Assembly (NCBI GenBank): GCA_024811115.1 | Contig: JAKOGH010000516.1 | Location: forward strand, 1 to 54,461 | DNA: 54,461 bases | Reading direction: 5' to 3' | Source of the DNA: Terana coerulea | Taxonomy: Eukaryota > Basidiomycota > Agaricomycetes > Polyporales > Phanerochaetaceae | Shown here: positions 1 through 9,877 of the stretch, in pieces | Layout of the letters: each line of letters opens with the position of its first letter | Position numbering within the stretch: the first letter of the stretch is position 1 | Translations under genes and position numbers: made by a program | The notes under the pieces: generated by a model | The model's database searches: none | What the model saw: the letters and a program-made list of their open reading frames with translations, nothing else | What the model was told of the DNA's origin: nothing

Positions 1-318
1 TCTGACTAAAGCCCAGAGCATACCACTGCTCTAACTCCCTTATCGCATTCGATCTAGCTATCATGCTAACATCAACACTATCTAGATGTCCTAATCGAGC
101 TACTGTACACTATCAGTCCACGATGTCATAGTCCAGAACAGTTCCAAACCCGAGTACTGGATCCTACGTCTATGAGGCATATTCCTGTTAACCATGCAAC
201 AAGCACATAGCAAACTGATCCAGCATCTGTAACACTATGTGATGACTTGGTGACATGTTCTATGACTCGATGTTATACTCTAAGCACTGTGGATTAGTGC
301 TGAGGGAAATTTGTGACA
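1..318 (-). mobile_element. LTR-A, partial copy 1 (window edge)
   Basis: This aligns by eye with the last ~345 bp (plus-strand sense) of the 562-bp LTR that bounds the retrotransposon at 5,791-14,247. It ends in the family terminus AAATTTGTGACA at 318. About 217 bp of the LTR lie outside the window. The following bases GATCT may be one target-duplication copy, but the partner is not visible. No internal retroelement sequence follows, so it is probably a solo LTR. All six LTR-A copies in the window have the same orientation. Confidence 0.85.
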
Positions 319-1929
319 GATCTGTGATAAATGCCTGATGGTTCCATTTGATTAAAATAGCCTTGCTACATATGATTATATGGTGTGATAGTGCATAGGC
401 CCAGCAAGGATCTTCTCTTTGTAGACTCTATAGTATGCACTTACTCTATAATAGTACTATGGAGTTACTTTATACTATAAGAGTGCTATGCACCAGCAAA
501 GGGGAGTATATAGACCAATATATTAAATATAAAACAACAGTGACATGTATAGCCATTATTGTACACATACAACATATAACATATCTACTGGGCATATAGC
601 ACCAGTCCATAAACAGCAGCTGGGTTGATTATTGCCAGCATATTTTGCACACCATAGAACAGTACCACACAGCACAATTCCATTTGCATAAGTACAGTAC
701 TTCACACATTGGTATGTTGCATTAGTCACTCTGCTTTGAAATTCTCTATTAGTTCTGCTTTAGTAAAGTATACTTCATCTGGATAGCAAAGGGCTCTGCA
801 CTAACCTTGGCCCTGTATGTGCATTAGCATCAAGCTCGACAATACAAACATACAACTTACCATGCATTTTCCCAAAGCTACAGCTGTCAGCATGCACAAA
901 ATGTTAAATTTGCAGACTTCCACTTAATGAGGTTCTTGAGATAGGTGTTTTAAATAGGCTTATAGTTGTCATGCTCAAACTTATTGTTCTTTGGTGCAAA
1001 ACACCCGACTTTTAGTGATTGAGTGCATATTCAACCTATGAAACAATGAGCATCAGTACTATTACGAAACAAAATATAGTACTCACTGCGTTGCAACTAA
1101 GGCAATCACGCAGTAGAATAGGGTTAAATTGGGCATTAAAGACCCTGTGACCCTCGTCTTTTGTGTTTGTGAACCACTGTGTAGTGGTGATGTCTAGATA
1201 ATAGCATGGCTGTGCCCCTTTGCTGCAACATAGATGAATATGTGATTGATTGAAAGAGCATATTTACATACATTCTTATAATCACACATGACGAATTTGT
1301 TGTTATTTAATAGGTCTTTGACTCTTTTAACAATTTTGTGTAACTTAAAATTAGTTAGATTATATGCAGCAACAATGAGCTGCTGCACCTTTGCTTTTCA
1401 CTTCACTACACAACTGCTATGTGCATTGCTTCACCTGAAGATGAAATCATATGAGTGATATATAGTGAGATTGAAGAAGAAACATACAAGAGTCATGGTG
1501 AATTCACTATACAGAGGGTCAGTTGTCAACCATGGCACGACAAGGTGCTCTTATGTCTTGGCTAGTAAACAGCATGAGTACAGGTAGTGTGTGAGGGTTA
1601 CAGATAAGGGTACTGAGAGTAAGTGTGGAGGTAAGCAGATGGAAACCTGTGACACTTGTGACCAACCCATGAGATACATAGTATATACATGTATTTTACG
1701 GTGTAATAGAAGAATTTTAAGCTATAGAATATGTCACTTGGTTGAGTATTGCATGAGATATTGATTATCTTTGCTAAAGGTGTTGCTCTTGCTTAACAGC
1801 ACTGTATTTCTGTGAATTCTGTGCTGATTTGCCTAAATCCAAGTTTTTGAGATTGCCCAGTGGCATACTATTAGTTTACATACAGAAGAGTGGAGTAGGC
1901 AAGGTGAAACATCGAAGCAAGTGCGTTTA
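319..1929. other. No gene recognised, AT-rich
   Basis: There is no ORF with protein-like composition. A 64-codon minus ORF at 1,194-1,388 has no recognisable domain and the composition of random AT-rich DNA. No LTR, inverted repeat or RNA gene was found by eye. Confidence 0.5.
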
Positions 1930-1934
1930 ACTAT

Positions 1935-2353
1935 TGTTGTGGAGATGAGCTCGACACGTACTCAGAGTGAGCGGATCAGAGCAGATGTGGATGGATAATA
2001 GAATATGCACAAGGAGGGCAATAAGGGCCAGCTCCCAGTGGACCTTATAGAATGAGCAGGCAAAGGCTGATACTTGTCTCCAATGACCAAGTTAGCATTG
2101 CAGTGGTATACAATACATGGGTTACATACCTTGTCCCCAATGACCAAGAGGTCGAAATGAGGAGCAAGGCAAGAGAGTCTGAGTGCTAAGAGTCCGAGAG
2201 CATGAGAAGAATTAAGCCGCGTTTGGGCGCTAAGCGCCGGGATCATCGGAATAAAGTCCAAGGCTCTGGGGCTGCTACCAGGCTGTGTATCTGTGCTAAA
2301 TAAATGCAGGGAAAATGAAAAATAATACTACATATGCATTTCTGTCTGCAACA
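1935..2353. mobile_element. LTR-C solo LTR, copy 1 (419 bp)
   Basis: The copy begins TGTTGTGGAG and ends CTGCAACA, the TGTTG...CAACA termini typical of LTRs. It is flanked by an exact 5-bp duplication ACTAT (1,930-1,934 and 2,354-2,358). It is inverted relative to copies 2 and 3 at 4,336 and 4,765, which align along their whole length. There is no internal retroelement sequence, so LTR-LTR recombination has probably left a solo LTR. The parent is probably Ty1/copia- or Ty3/gypsy-like and cannot be assigned from the LTR alone. Confidence 0.85.
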
Positions 2354-2948
2354 ACTATCTTCTCCTGCTTACTAGCCTGCAAATTATGTATCTCACTCAT
2401 TCTGTGGCTGATTTTTACATCCTTGAGCTTATTAAATCCGCATTAATGTCCTTTACATGATTAAGTATAGACGAGAGGCCTATGGGCAATACGTCTATAG
2501 AACGAATTGACAGACAAGTTTATAATTCAGGCTAACAACTGTAACTCTAGCTTCCTCAATTCCATGCCAATTTGCCTCATTTCAGCTTTATTTAAATTGT
2601 ATTAACGTCTGTATTAACTTTATAGTCTAGCTACATCATAGTCTCATGCTATTAAAGATGTTTGAGGTGCCTAACCTATAGGCAAAACCCCTACCTAAGG
2701 CAATCTGTGCTTAACCTGTATTTGTGGGAAGGGTAAGGATATTTGCCGAGTAAGAGTGCAAGTTGGCTCTCAAACACCCAAGGGTATATCCATGCTATTT
2801 ACTAGTTCTGGCAGGCTCTCAACACTGCTACCTTGGCTTTGGATACAGCTGCAGCCTCTTCAAGCCATGCATTACTAACTGTTAGAAATACTTGAAAGCC
2901 CTTATATGTCCACTTAAGAATCAATTTAGTTAAAGGCATAACATCTTG

Positions 2949-3789
2949 CTCTCATGTTTTGGCCGGCACCCTGAATGGGATGAAGAGTGCAGCAATCATA
3001 TAGTGGGTTATTAGTGTACAAAAGGAAGAAGGTGACAGGAGAATGTCATTGTAAGACAGCAAAGGTGCTTTAGCAATGGTAGCTGAAGACTTGCAGCAGT
3101 TGGGTAGGTTCAATGCAATTGCTACTGCAGATGTCAAAGAGAACTGGTAAAGGTTAATTATAGATACAGCAGATTCTAGCATGAGTACTTACTGCAGGGT
3201 CTAAGTGAACACATTTCTTGGCAGAGCGGGCTTGTTCTTTGTCAGCTTTGGCTGTTAGGTTTGCTAGTAAGGTGGATGTGATTAGTGGAGGCAGAATACA
3301 CACATCTTGTACTCTCTTCTTATTCTTTGCAGCTAGCAGCTAGTGGCTCTTCTTCCGTTTGACTTCACTATCCTCACTATCTTTGTCCTCTGAGTCAGAT
3401 TCCTTCTCATCCTCAGGAGCATTGAGGGTTCCCTTGCCTTCTTCATTAGCATTAGGATCATCAACAAGCTCTTAGAGCTCTTTGTCTCTAGTAGATTGAC
3501 AGCTTCATGTCAATGTAAGCCTGAGACCATCTCATATGAGACAGAGCATGTACATTGTTTATTTTTGCCTTTTTGCCTTTCTTCTTCAACAGCTCAGCCT
3601 TCTTCTGAGCCTTAGCAGCTTTGAGCTTTGCAAGAATATCTTTTCTATTAGCAGTTCAAGCTTGTCCTTTTCAAACTCAGAGAGGGCTGGAGAAGCAAGA
3701 TGTGTATTCTTCTAGCCAGACTTAGCATGGCTAGTAGACTTCGAGCCCTGTAATAGCAATGAGGCTAAGTTGCTGCTAGTTTGCTCCAT
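2949..3789 (-). pseudogene. Decayed ORF of unknown function, minus strand
   Basis: I do not recognise this gene. Reading the minus strand from an ATG at 3,789 gives MEQTSSNLASLLLQGSK, then a Lys/Ala-rich helical stretch (about 3,560-3,680), an acidic low-complexity stretch of Asp/Glu/Ser (about 3,350-3,480) followed by KRKKSH, and a more ordinary stretch beginning MLESAVSIINLYQF (2,952-3,182, 76 codons open). Several frameshifts and stops separate these blocks, so it is a relic. Charged low-complexity linkers of this kind occur in nuclear proteins and in transposon accessory proteins, but no domain is identifiable. It lies between two LTR-C insertions and may be an older transposon gene. Confidence 0.35.
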
Positions 3790-3815
3790 TTTCAAGCTAT
3801 GTTATATGCTTAGTG

Positions 3816-4025
3816 TTTCAAAGTCCAGTCCGGTCCAGTTTTTCACCTCAAAACAATGAGACCTTGACCTTGACCTGACCAGAACTGATGCACCTTCAGT
3901 AAGACTGGACTAGGACTGAGTCATTTACAGACCGTGGTCTTTTTGTGGTCATGGACTGGTCAAAACCAGTCTGCGACCGAAACAGTCTTTGACCAGTTCA
4001 AACTGGTCTCAAGCCAGTCATTTAT
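3816..4025. repeat. GACCAGT/ACTGGTC low-complexity cluster
   Basis: About 200 bp are dominated by degenerate copies of GGTC, GACC, CCAGTC and GACTGG in both orientations, for example GGTCCAGT, GACCTTGACC, GACTGGTC and CAAACTGGTC. The period is irregular. It resembles the GGTTCAA-rich element at 50.71-51.39 kb in style but not in exact sequence. Confidence 0.6.
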
Positions 4026-4335
4026 ATGTGATGCGCTAACTTTGATGGAATTTGGGCTTAAATACATGATAGTCTTGGTAAACTAGCTTCAAATAAAGTA
4101 AATCAATTGATGACTGTATTGTGAAACCCACAAAAGCACACCTGGACAGTAGAGCTCAAGCTCCTACAATTAGAGAAGGCATATCTTCCTCGTCAGAATC
4201 ATATCTAGAGTCATACTCGGTGTTTTCAGCATATGCATAAAGGGCCTTGTGAACTGCTGCCTTGAGCTTGTTAAAAGATTGACTTTGTCTCCCTACTTAT
4301 TGGCTGTTATGGCTTTGATCTTGAATATAGCATTA

Positions 4336-4754
4336 TGTCGCAGACAGACACGCATATGTAGTACTATTTTTCATTTTCTTGCATTTGTTAGCACAGATAC
4401 ATGGCCTAGTAGTAGCCCAAGAGCCTCCGGACTTCATTCCGATGACTCCGGCGCTTAGCGCCCAAATGCGGCTCAATTCTTCCCACGTTCTCGGACACTT
4501 AGCACTCTGAACTCTCTAGCCTTGTCCCTCATCTCAACCTCTTGGTCACTAGAGACAAGGTATGTATTCGACACACTGTACATAGTAGTAATACTAACTT
4601 GGTCACTATGGACAAGTATTGGCACCTGCCTGCCTGTTCTGTGAGGTCTACTGGGAGTTGGCCTTCATCGCCCTCCTCGTATTTGTTCTATCATCTATTC
4701 CCCATCCACTCTGATCCACTTGTTCTGGTTATACGTCGAGCTTGTTTCGTAACA
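4336..4754. mobile_element. LTR-C solo LTR, copy 2 (419 bp)
   Basis: The copy starts TGTCGCAGACAG and ends CGTAACA. It is flanked by an exact 5-bp duplication CATTA (4,331-4,335 and 4,755-4,759). Its length equals copy 1. The short open frames inside (4,249-4,458 and 4,542-4,790) are LTR sequence, not genes. Confidence 0.85.
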
Positions 4755-4764
4755 CATTATAGTA

Positions 4765-5188
4765 TGTTGCAGACAGACAGACGTATGTAGTATTATTTTT
4801 CATTTTCCTCGCATTTATTTAGCACAGATACATGGCCTGATGGCAACCTTTAGAGCCTTGGACTCTATTCCGATGATCCCAGCGCTTAGTGCCCATATGT
4901 GGCTTAATTCTTCCCACGCTCTCGGACTCTTAGCACTCTGGACTCTCTAGCTTTGTCCCTCATCTCAACCTCTTGGTTATTTGGAGACAAAGTATGTATT
5001 CTATGTACTATACATTGTAGCAATGCTAACTTAGTCATTGAGGACAAGTATTAGCATCTGCCTGCCTGTTTTGTGAGGTCTACTGGGAGTTGGCCTTTGT
5101 CGCCCCTCCTCGTACGTGTTTTCATCATCTATCTACCATCTGCTTCGATCTGTTCGTTCTGGTTACGTGTAGAGCTCATCTCATGACA
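4765..5188. mobile_element. LTR-C solo LTR, copy 3 (424 bp)
   Basis: The copy starts TGTTGCAGACAG and ends CATGACA. It is flanked by an exact 5-bp duplication TAGTA (4,760-4,764 and 5,189-5,193). Its left duplication directly abuts the right duplication of copy 2, so two independent insertions in the same orientation lie ten bases apart. It is not a tandem duplication, because each copy has its own distinct target duplication. Confidence 0.85.
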
Positions 5189-5264
5189 TAGTATAGTGAG
5201 ACATCAAAACCCTGATAGAATGTAAGTGAAGACTTAGTGCAAACAACGGCAGAACGCACTTGTA

Positions 5265-5384
5265 TCATGAGTTTCTAGCAGCCAGGCCCAGCTCTTCATC
5301 CTCTTTCCGAGCTCCATCAATGATGTACTGGATGGCCTCAGAGGTTCTTGACTTCATAGCCTCCAAACCAGGGGTATTCTGAGT
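5265..5384 (-). pseudogene. Possible terminal exon of an unidentified gene
   Basis: After a plausible acceptor (CTTGTTAG just upstream on the minus strand) there is a 39-codon open stretch with strongly protein-like composition, including EAIQYIIDGARKEDEELG, ending in a TGA at 5,265-5,267. The patch is richer in GC than its surroundings. No matching upstream exon was found, since the sequence above 5,440 reads better on the other strand. It could be a captured host exon or a relic. The function is unknown and the splice site is inferred only. Confidence 0.3.
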
Positions 5385-5444
5385 CTAACAAGAAGTCAGA
5401 ACATAAATGAGCCTCCGAGGAAACCCCTGATTTGACAACATACT

Positions 5445-5736
5445 ATGCATGTTTTCCGCGTTATCTTAGTGGCCCTCGGTCTGGCGTGCGGGGCTGCGCG
5501 GGCAGCTTCCGAGGGTAAGGGTGGTGGGCGTGGTGTAGGCTAGTAGTGTCGAGACAGTGAGAGCGAGACAGACGCAGCAAAGAGGTGGGCAAGCAGCAAA
5601 TTGCCCAAATGGCAAGAGCCAGACGCCACCAAGCTGCAAGTGCCAGACGTGCAAGATACTGCGAAGTGTTCAGCAGTCGACTGTGGTGATATTTCTCCTC
5701 TGGTCTCACATATTGAAAGCTCTGAGTATGATGTAA
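5445..5736 (+). CDS. Candidate small secreted protein, two exons (speculative)
   Basis: The ATG at 5,445 opens MHVFRVILVALGLACGAARA, which has the form of a signal peptide (basic start, hydrophobic core, Ala-x-Ala-like cleavage site). Directly after it is a GTAAGG donor at 5,515. Splicing to the CAG ending at 5,557 would give a short 43-base intron and an 82-residue protein with a Cys-rich segment (CPNGKSQTPPSCKCQTC) and stop at 5,734-5,736. Without splicing the frame closes at about 5,546. The patch is locally GC-rich. The opposite strand also has a long open frame (5,461-5,751), so this may be chance. No homologue is recognised. Confidence 0.25.
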
Positions 5737-5790
5737 TAAATTTATATGCATACAGTTAAGGACTAGAGGTTAGTTCAGTTGCTACAGAAG

Positions 5791-6643
5791 TATCACAAAA
5801 CTATAATACTCACCTGCTGGGATGACCTGAAAGAGGTGGGGAAAGCAGAGGGACTTGAGTAGAGCTAGTAGAGTAGATATGAATCAACAATGTTGTTGAG
5901 TCTAAAGGTTTAGCCCACAGACCAGCCTCCTTATATATATGTGTAGAGGGACCCCAGACACTATCTAACACCTCTAATACCATATGCTGACTAATACAGT
6001 CAGATGATGTCTGACTAAAGCTCCAAAGCATACCACCACTCTAACTCTCTTATCAAATCTGACCTAGCTATCATGCTAACATCAACACTATCTAGATATC
6101 CTAATTGAGTGTTGAGTCAGATAGACGCCGTAAGCGCTCTGCTCACATCTTCTCTATTGTTCTATCAGGATCCACCATGACGATGCCTATTGTCTATTGT
6201 TCTGGTATCTATTTGTGTTTGTTTGTAGTACAGCCACTCTGTATTGTATATAAGGCAGCCCTATGCGCCATACTCTAATAAGACTCTTACAACTCAACCC
6301 ACTAACGTGTGTATCAACCAACCTACAGGTGAACTATCCTAGCTTCCTCTAGGCACCGGTAAGAGTGTACGCGCTGTATGCGCTGCACTTCTACATCGAG
6401 CTACTATATATTACCAGTCCATGATATCATACTGACATCATACTGAGGTTATAGTTCAGAACAGTTCCAGATCAGAGTCCTGAATCCTACATCTGTATAA
6501 GGCATATCCCTGATGTTCATGCAATGAGCACATGGCAAACTGATCTAGCATCTTGTAACGCTGTGTGATGACTTAGTAATATGTCCTGTGACTTGATGTT
6601 TCACTCTAAGCGCTGTAGACTAGCACTGAGGAAATTTGTGACA
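5791..6643 (-). mobile_element. 3' LTR (LTR-A copy 2), 853 bp including a 291-bp insertion
   Basis: Plus-strand ends are TATCACAAAA and TTTGTGACA, giving near-perfect terminal inverted repeats (TGTCACAAA/TTTGTGATA on the coding strand). Without LTR-D and its duplication the length is 562 bp, the same as the 5' LTR. The predicted transcript start motif lies at 5,893-5,903 and a TATA-rich stretch at 5,931-5,940. It differs from the 5' LTR mostly by transitions, so the insertion is old. Confidence 0.9.
6110..6395. mobile_element. LTR-D solo LTR (286 bp) nested in the 3' LTR
   Basis: It begins TGTTGAGTCAG and ends CTTCTACA, the TG...CA form of an LTR. It interrupts LTR-A between CTAAT-TCGAG and CTACT. 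The right duplication is TCGAG (6,396-6,400); the left is TTGAG (6,105-6,109), one C-to-T change away. LTR-A copy 1 has uninterrupted TCGAG at this place. A TATA-like TGTATATAAGG lies inside. The TGTTGA start suggests a Ty1/copia parent, but that is inference. Confidence 0.8.
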
Positions 6644-6658
6644 TTACCCCCTCCTCAG
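6644..6658 (-). promoter_or_regulatory. Polypurine tract of the retrotransposon
   Basis: On the coding strand CTGAGGAGGGGGTAA directly precedes the 3' LTR start TGTCAC. An uninterrupted purine run touching the 3' LTR is the standard plus-strand DNA primer of LTR retroelements. It fixes which LTR is 3'. Confidence 0.85.
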
Positions 6659-6725
6659 GTTCAAGCTCTGTTGAGAATTTGCCAATTTACCATAGACCAA
6701 CTACTTCAATGTCAACATCTGCAAT

Positions 6726-7020
6726 TCATTTGATAATGAGCTGAGCCACCTGATCGCCAATTTTAACTACAAAGTTGAAGTCACTGTTTTTACAAGGGTT
6801 ACTTGTATTTTGTCTTTGTAGTTGCGGTCAATCACTTTGGTAACTGCTTCAACTCTTTTGTTAAAAAGTCGGTTGCATAACGTAATACAGCCACAAGTTC
6901 CACTCAGCAGCTGGATTTTAATGCTGATAGGCACTATTGTTCGTGAGTTGGATTTAACTGTGTAGTTGTGGTAGGCATGCAACGTAAGTCTAGCTGCTCC
7001 TTTGGAGATACGAGCAGGGG
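6726..7020 (-). pseudogene. dUTPase-like domain at the 3' end of pol
   Basis: Downstream of the chromodomain the minus strand encodes a stretch with the order of trimeric dUTPase motifs. These are an AGYDLYA-like start degraded to AARLTLHAYHNYTV, then NSRTIVPISIKIQLLSGTCG, a decayed serine motif (CNRLFNK), a GVID-x-DYRG-like motif (VIDRNYKDKI), and after a frameshift near 6,785 the closing segment NFVVKIGDQVAQLIIK with a stop at 6,726-6,728. dUTPase hydrolyses dUTP to dUMP and pyrophosphate and limits uracil in new cDNA. It lies ~90 bp from the 3' LTR, after integrase, in what would be the last domain of the polyprotein or a separate short ORF. The glycine-rich fifth motif is not visible. Key serine and aspartate positions look mutated, so it is inactive here. 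Confidence 0.7.
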
Positions 7021-7021
7021 T

Positions 7022-7768
7022 TTAACTGCCAATAAGTTCGACTTGAAGTATAGAGTCCTGCTGCAATAGCGTTGGAGTAACATCCTCTTCGAACTCAACT
7101 GCTCGTGCGGCTTGTCGGTTTTGTCTGAGGTAGTCTTGAACAGCTTGCTTAGTATTCTTGACATTGTCCTCATTTTCCCAAGTGACTTCATTGCGTCTAT
7201 AACCCTTCCATTGAACTAGATATTGAGTTTTCTTACCTCGTTGATGGTGTTGTAAGATCTTCTCAACTTCCCATTCTTTCTGTCCTTTAACCATAACTGG
7301 CTTAGATACTAAGGGCTTCTGGCCTGGTATGGAAGGTTCGTTGTAAGTGGCTAGCTTGCTGGCGTGGAATATTGGGTGCATAGCACAGTAGCATGGTGGC
7401 ATTTTAACCTTGAAAGTGACAGCAGACAACTGTTCAATTATCTCGAATGGTCTCTTATACTGTGGATTTAATGCACACTCCATGGTCTGGTAATCCCGTA
7501 AGTTGATAAGTACTTTGTCTTTGACTTTAAACGGCATGCTCTGGACACCCTGGTTGTAGTAACACTTCATCTGCTCAGCAGCTAGGGTTAGAGCAGCTTT
7601 TGCCTGCTTTTGAGCTTCGTATCGCTGTTTCATGATGTCGTTAAGGTCTATGCTCTTGACCTCTTTGACTAATGTGGGACCCACTCGTAGATGTCGACCA
7701 TATTCCAAGAAGAATGGTGTCTCCTTGGTTCCCTCGTGTGCTCTGTTGTTGTACGCAAATTCTGTCAC
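7022..7768 (-). CDS. Integrase C-terminal region with chromodomain (longest open piece of pol)
   Basis: This is a 248-codon open stretch of the polyprotein. It begins in the integrase core (MTEFAYNNRAHEGTKETPF, the typical region after the catalytic Glu). It continues through the integrase C-terminal domain (FKVKDKVLINLRDY; MPPCYCAMHPIFHASKL around residues 123-139) and ends in a chromodomain at residues ~165-215 (EWEVEKIL...YLVQWKGY...TWENEDNV; bases 7,124-7,276). Chromodomains of chromoviruses bind modified histone H3 and steer integration to heterochromatin. The aromatic cage pattern (W/Y residues of YLVQWKGY and TWE) is kept. The upstream part of integrase is in another frame, so the polyprotein as a whole is broken. 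The internal ATG is probably not a real start. Confidence 0.85.
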   Translation of the reverse strand: MTEFAYNNRAHEGTKETPFFLEYGRHLRVGPTLVKEVKSIDLNDIMKQRYEAQKQAKAALTLAAEQMKCYYNQGVQSMPFKVKDKVLINLRDYQTMECALNPQYKRPFEIIEQLSAVTFKVKMPPCYCAMHPIFHASKLATYNEPSIPGQKPLVSKPVMVKGQKEWEVEKILQHHQRGKKTQYLVQWKGYRRNEVTWENEDNVKNTKQAVQDYLRQNRQAARAVEFEEDVTPTLLQQDSILQVELIGS

Positions 7769-8690
7769 TCAACAATGTAAACCAATTATCAAGATTATAG
7801 TCCACATAGTATCGAAGATACTGTTCCAGAATCTGGTTTACATGCTCTGTTTGTCCGTCCGTCTGTGGATGGTATGCCGTAAACATAGCCGACTCAATAC
7901 CAAGTAGTTTGCACCATTGCTGGAATAGTTCCACTGCAAACTGAGTTCCTCGATCTGATATGATCTGAAGTGGCAGCCCATGCAAAGGATAGACTCTGTT
8001 GTATAGTAGTTGTAACAAGTCTCTTGCTAAGAACTCATTGATGATTGCGTAGAAATGTGCTTGCTTGATAAGTTAACATACAATAACACAGATAGCATTA
8101 TATCCTTCCGACTCTGGTAACTAAGTAATAAGGTCGATTGATATAATTTCCCATGGCCCATGAGGCACAGGGTTTGGCATTAAAGGTCTATAGGGCTGCT
8201 GTGGGTGATTTTTCATCCACTGACACATCGCAGCCTGTTACATAGTTTTTCATGAATATCGAAATGCCCGGCCACCAATAGTTTCTAGAGACTAGTTTGT
8301 ATGTTTTTCACCTGCCAGGGAGTCCAGCTAATGGTAAATCATGATGGATTTGTACAATTCGTCATCGTAGATAATTGTCTGTTGATTGTGGGATATATAT
8401 TATGCCATGGAATAGTAGTAATCCATTCTTGTAGTTCCATTCCTTTAGACTTTTACCAAACTCTCTAGGTCCTGACTTCAATAATGACTTGTAGCCCTTC
8501 GTAACATCATTTGATAGCAATGCTTCTTTGACCTCACTTAGGATTTGGTCGTTATTAACAGGCGCCTCATGGGAAGCCTCAACAGCCCGGGATGGCAAAA
8601 TATTCCGGTTTGAGCAAAATTTGGTCTCGGTTGTCGAGCTTTACACCCTTCTCATAATCTGGCCTCCTGGACAGAGGGTCTTCAGCTTGC
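7641..8690 (-). pseudogene. Integrase zinc-binding and catalytic core, frameshifted
   Basis: From high to low coordinates: a linker after RNase H (8,362-8,598, ending IYIPQSTDNYLR), an H2C2-like stretch with NYWWPGISIFMKNYV (about 8,240-8,300), then the DDE core at 7,641-8,018 with IISDRGTQF (second Asp), FTAYHPQTDGQTEHVNQ (catalytic Glu) and EQYLRYYVDYNLDNW. Integrase inserts the cDNA into the host chromosome. Several stops and at least two frame changes occur. The first catalytic Asp region near 8,150 is degraded. Confidence 0.85.
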
Positions 8691-8739
8691 ATTGTTTTTC
8701 CAGGCTTGTAATGTAGAGAATAGTTGAATTGTGTTAGGT

Positions 8740-9049
8740 ACAAAGCCTATTGCGCTTGTCTCCATGTCAACTTTTGGGCTAGTTAGAAGTAAGTTAGATT
8801 TTGATGATCTGACCAGATCTCAAACTTTTCTGGGTATCCCTCCAAATAGTGTCTGTATTCTTCCAGAGCTTGTAAAATAGCAAGCAACTCTTTGTTATAA
8901 ATCTTGTAGTTATGTTTGTGTACGTTGAAAGACTTACAGTAAAAGGCAACAGAGTGCCACATTTCATCAGCAGGATCCCATTCGCGACAGCACTGCACCA
9001 ATTGCAAAGTCACTTGCATCGGTTGATAGTCTGAATGGGTTTACATCAT
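8740..9049 (-). pseudogene. RNase H domain of pol
   Basis: The open segment 8,783-9,019 contains YNKELLAILQALEEYRHYLE and FEIWSDHQNLTYF, the hallmark Ty3/gypsy RNase H segments, with the preceding VAFYCKSFNVHKHNYKIY. RNase H removes the RNA strand during cDNA synthesis. Here the Glu of KELLAIL and Asp of SDHQNL are kept. The domain start is frameshifted against RT. Confidence 0.85.
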
Positions 9050-9877
9050 CCGGAATACATAGTATGGGTGCTGAAGTGAAGGCCTTTTCAGCACCTCAAA
9101 TGCCACTTGTTGGTTAGCTTTCAAACCCAAGGTTGATCCTTTTTACTAGATCTGTAAGTGGCCTGGCTAGCTTGGCGAAGTGCTGTATGAACCTGCGATA
9201 GAAGTTCGCAAAACCTAAGAAAGCCTGCACATGTTTGACTTTAGTTGGTATTGGCCACTCAAGAACTCCTGACACCTTTGCAGAGTCCATCGCAATGCTG
9301 CTCTTTCAGATAATCATGCCAAAATATTCAATCCGGTCTTTCTCAAAGAAGCACTTCTCCGCTTTTGCATAGAGATCGTTGTCATGAAGCCTTTTCAGCA
9401 CTTCCTTGATAAGCATGCAATGTTCCTTCAAATCATTGCCAAAAATCAAGATATCGTCTAAATACACCATGACTTGTCCTTATCAGATTAAGTCACCCAG
9501 GATGTCATTCATCATGGCTTGGAATGTAGCTGGTGCATTGGAAAATCCGAAATACATGACGGTTGCCTCAAATAGACCACATTTTGTGATAAATGCCATT
9601 TTCCATTCATCCCCCTCACATTTTGGAGGTTATTATAGCCCCGGAGGTCAATCTTTGTAAAGATAGATGCCTAAGACAATGAGTCAATCAGGTTAGCAAT
9701 CCTTGGGATTGGGTAGCGGTTCTTCACGGTAATCTTATTGAGTGTGTGGTAGTCCATATATAGACGTAATCCACTGTCGTGCTTTTTGACCAAGAAAAAT
9801 AGTGCTGCAACTGGTGATTTAGAAGGTCGAATGTAACCTTTCCATTGTTCTTCATCAATCCATTCATCCAAAGAGTT
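9050..9877 (-). pseudogene. Reverse transcriptase domain (palm and C-terminal part)
   Basis: The segment 9,671-9,883 encodes EEQWKGYIRPSKSPVAALFF, VKKHDSGLRLYMDYHTLNK and NRYPIPRIANLIDSL. Lower coordinates give [18 protein letters not shown], the catalytic box VMVYLDDILIF (near 9,450-9,480), and the RT-RNase H connection [20 protein letters not shown]. The YLDD aspartates are intact, but stops and frame changes interrupt the domain. The N-terminus of RT lies beyond 10,437 because a solo LTR is inserted at 9,878. Confidence 0.9.

Noticed and set aside
4249..4790. Two plus-strand ORFs of 69 and 82 codons with similar sequence
   Set aside because: They lie in LTR-C copies, and their similarity is that of the LTRs, not of a gene family.
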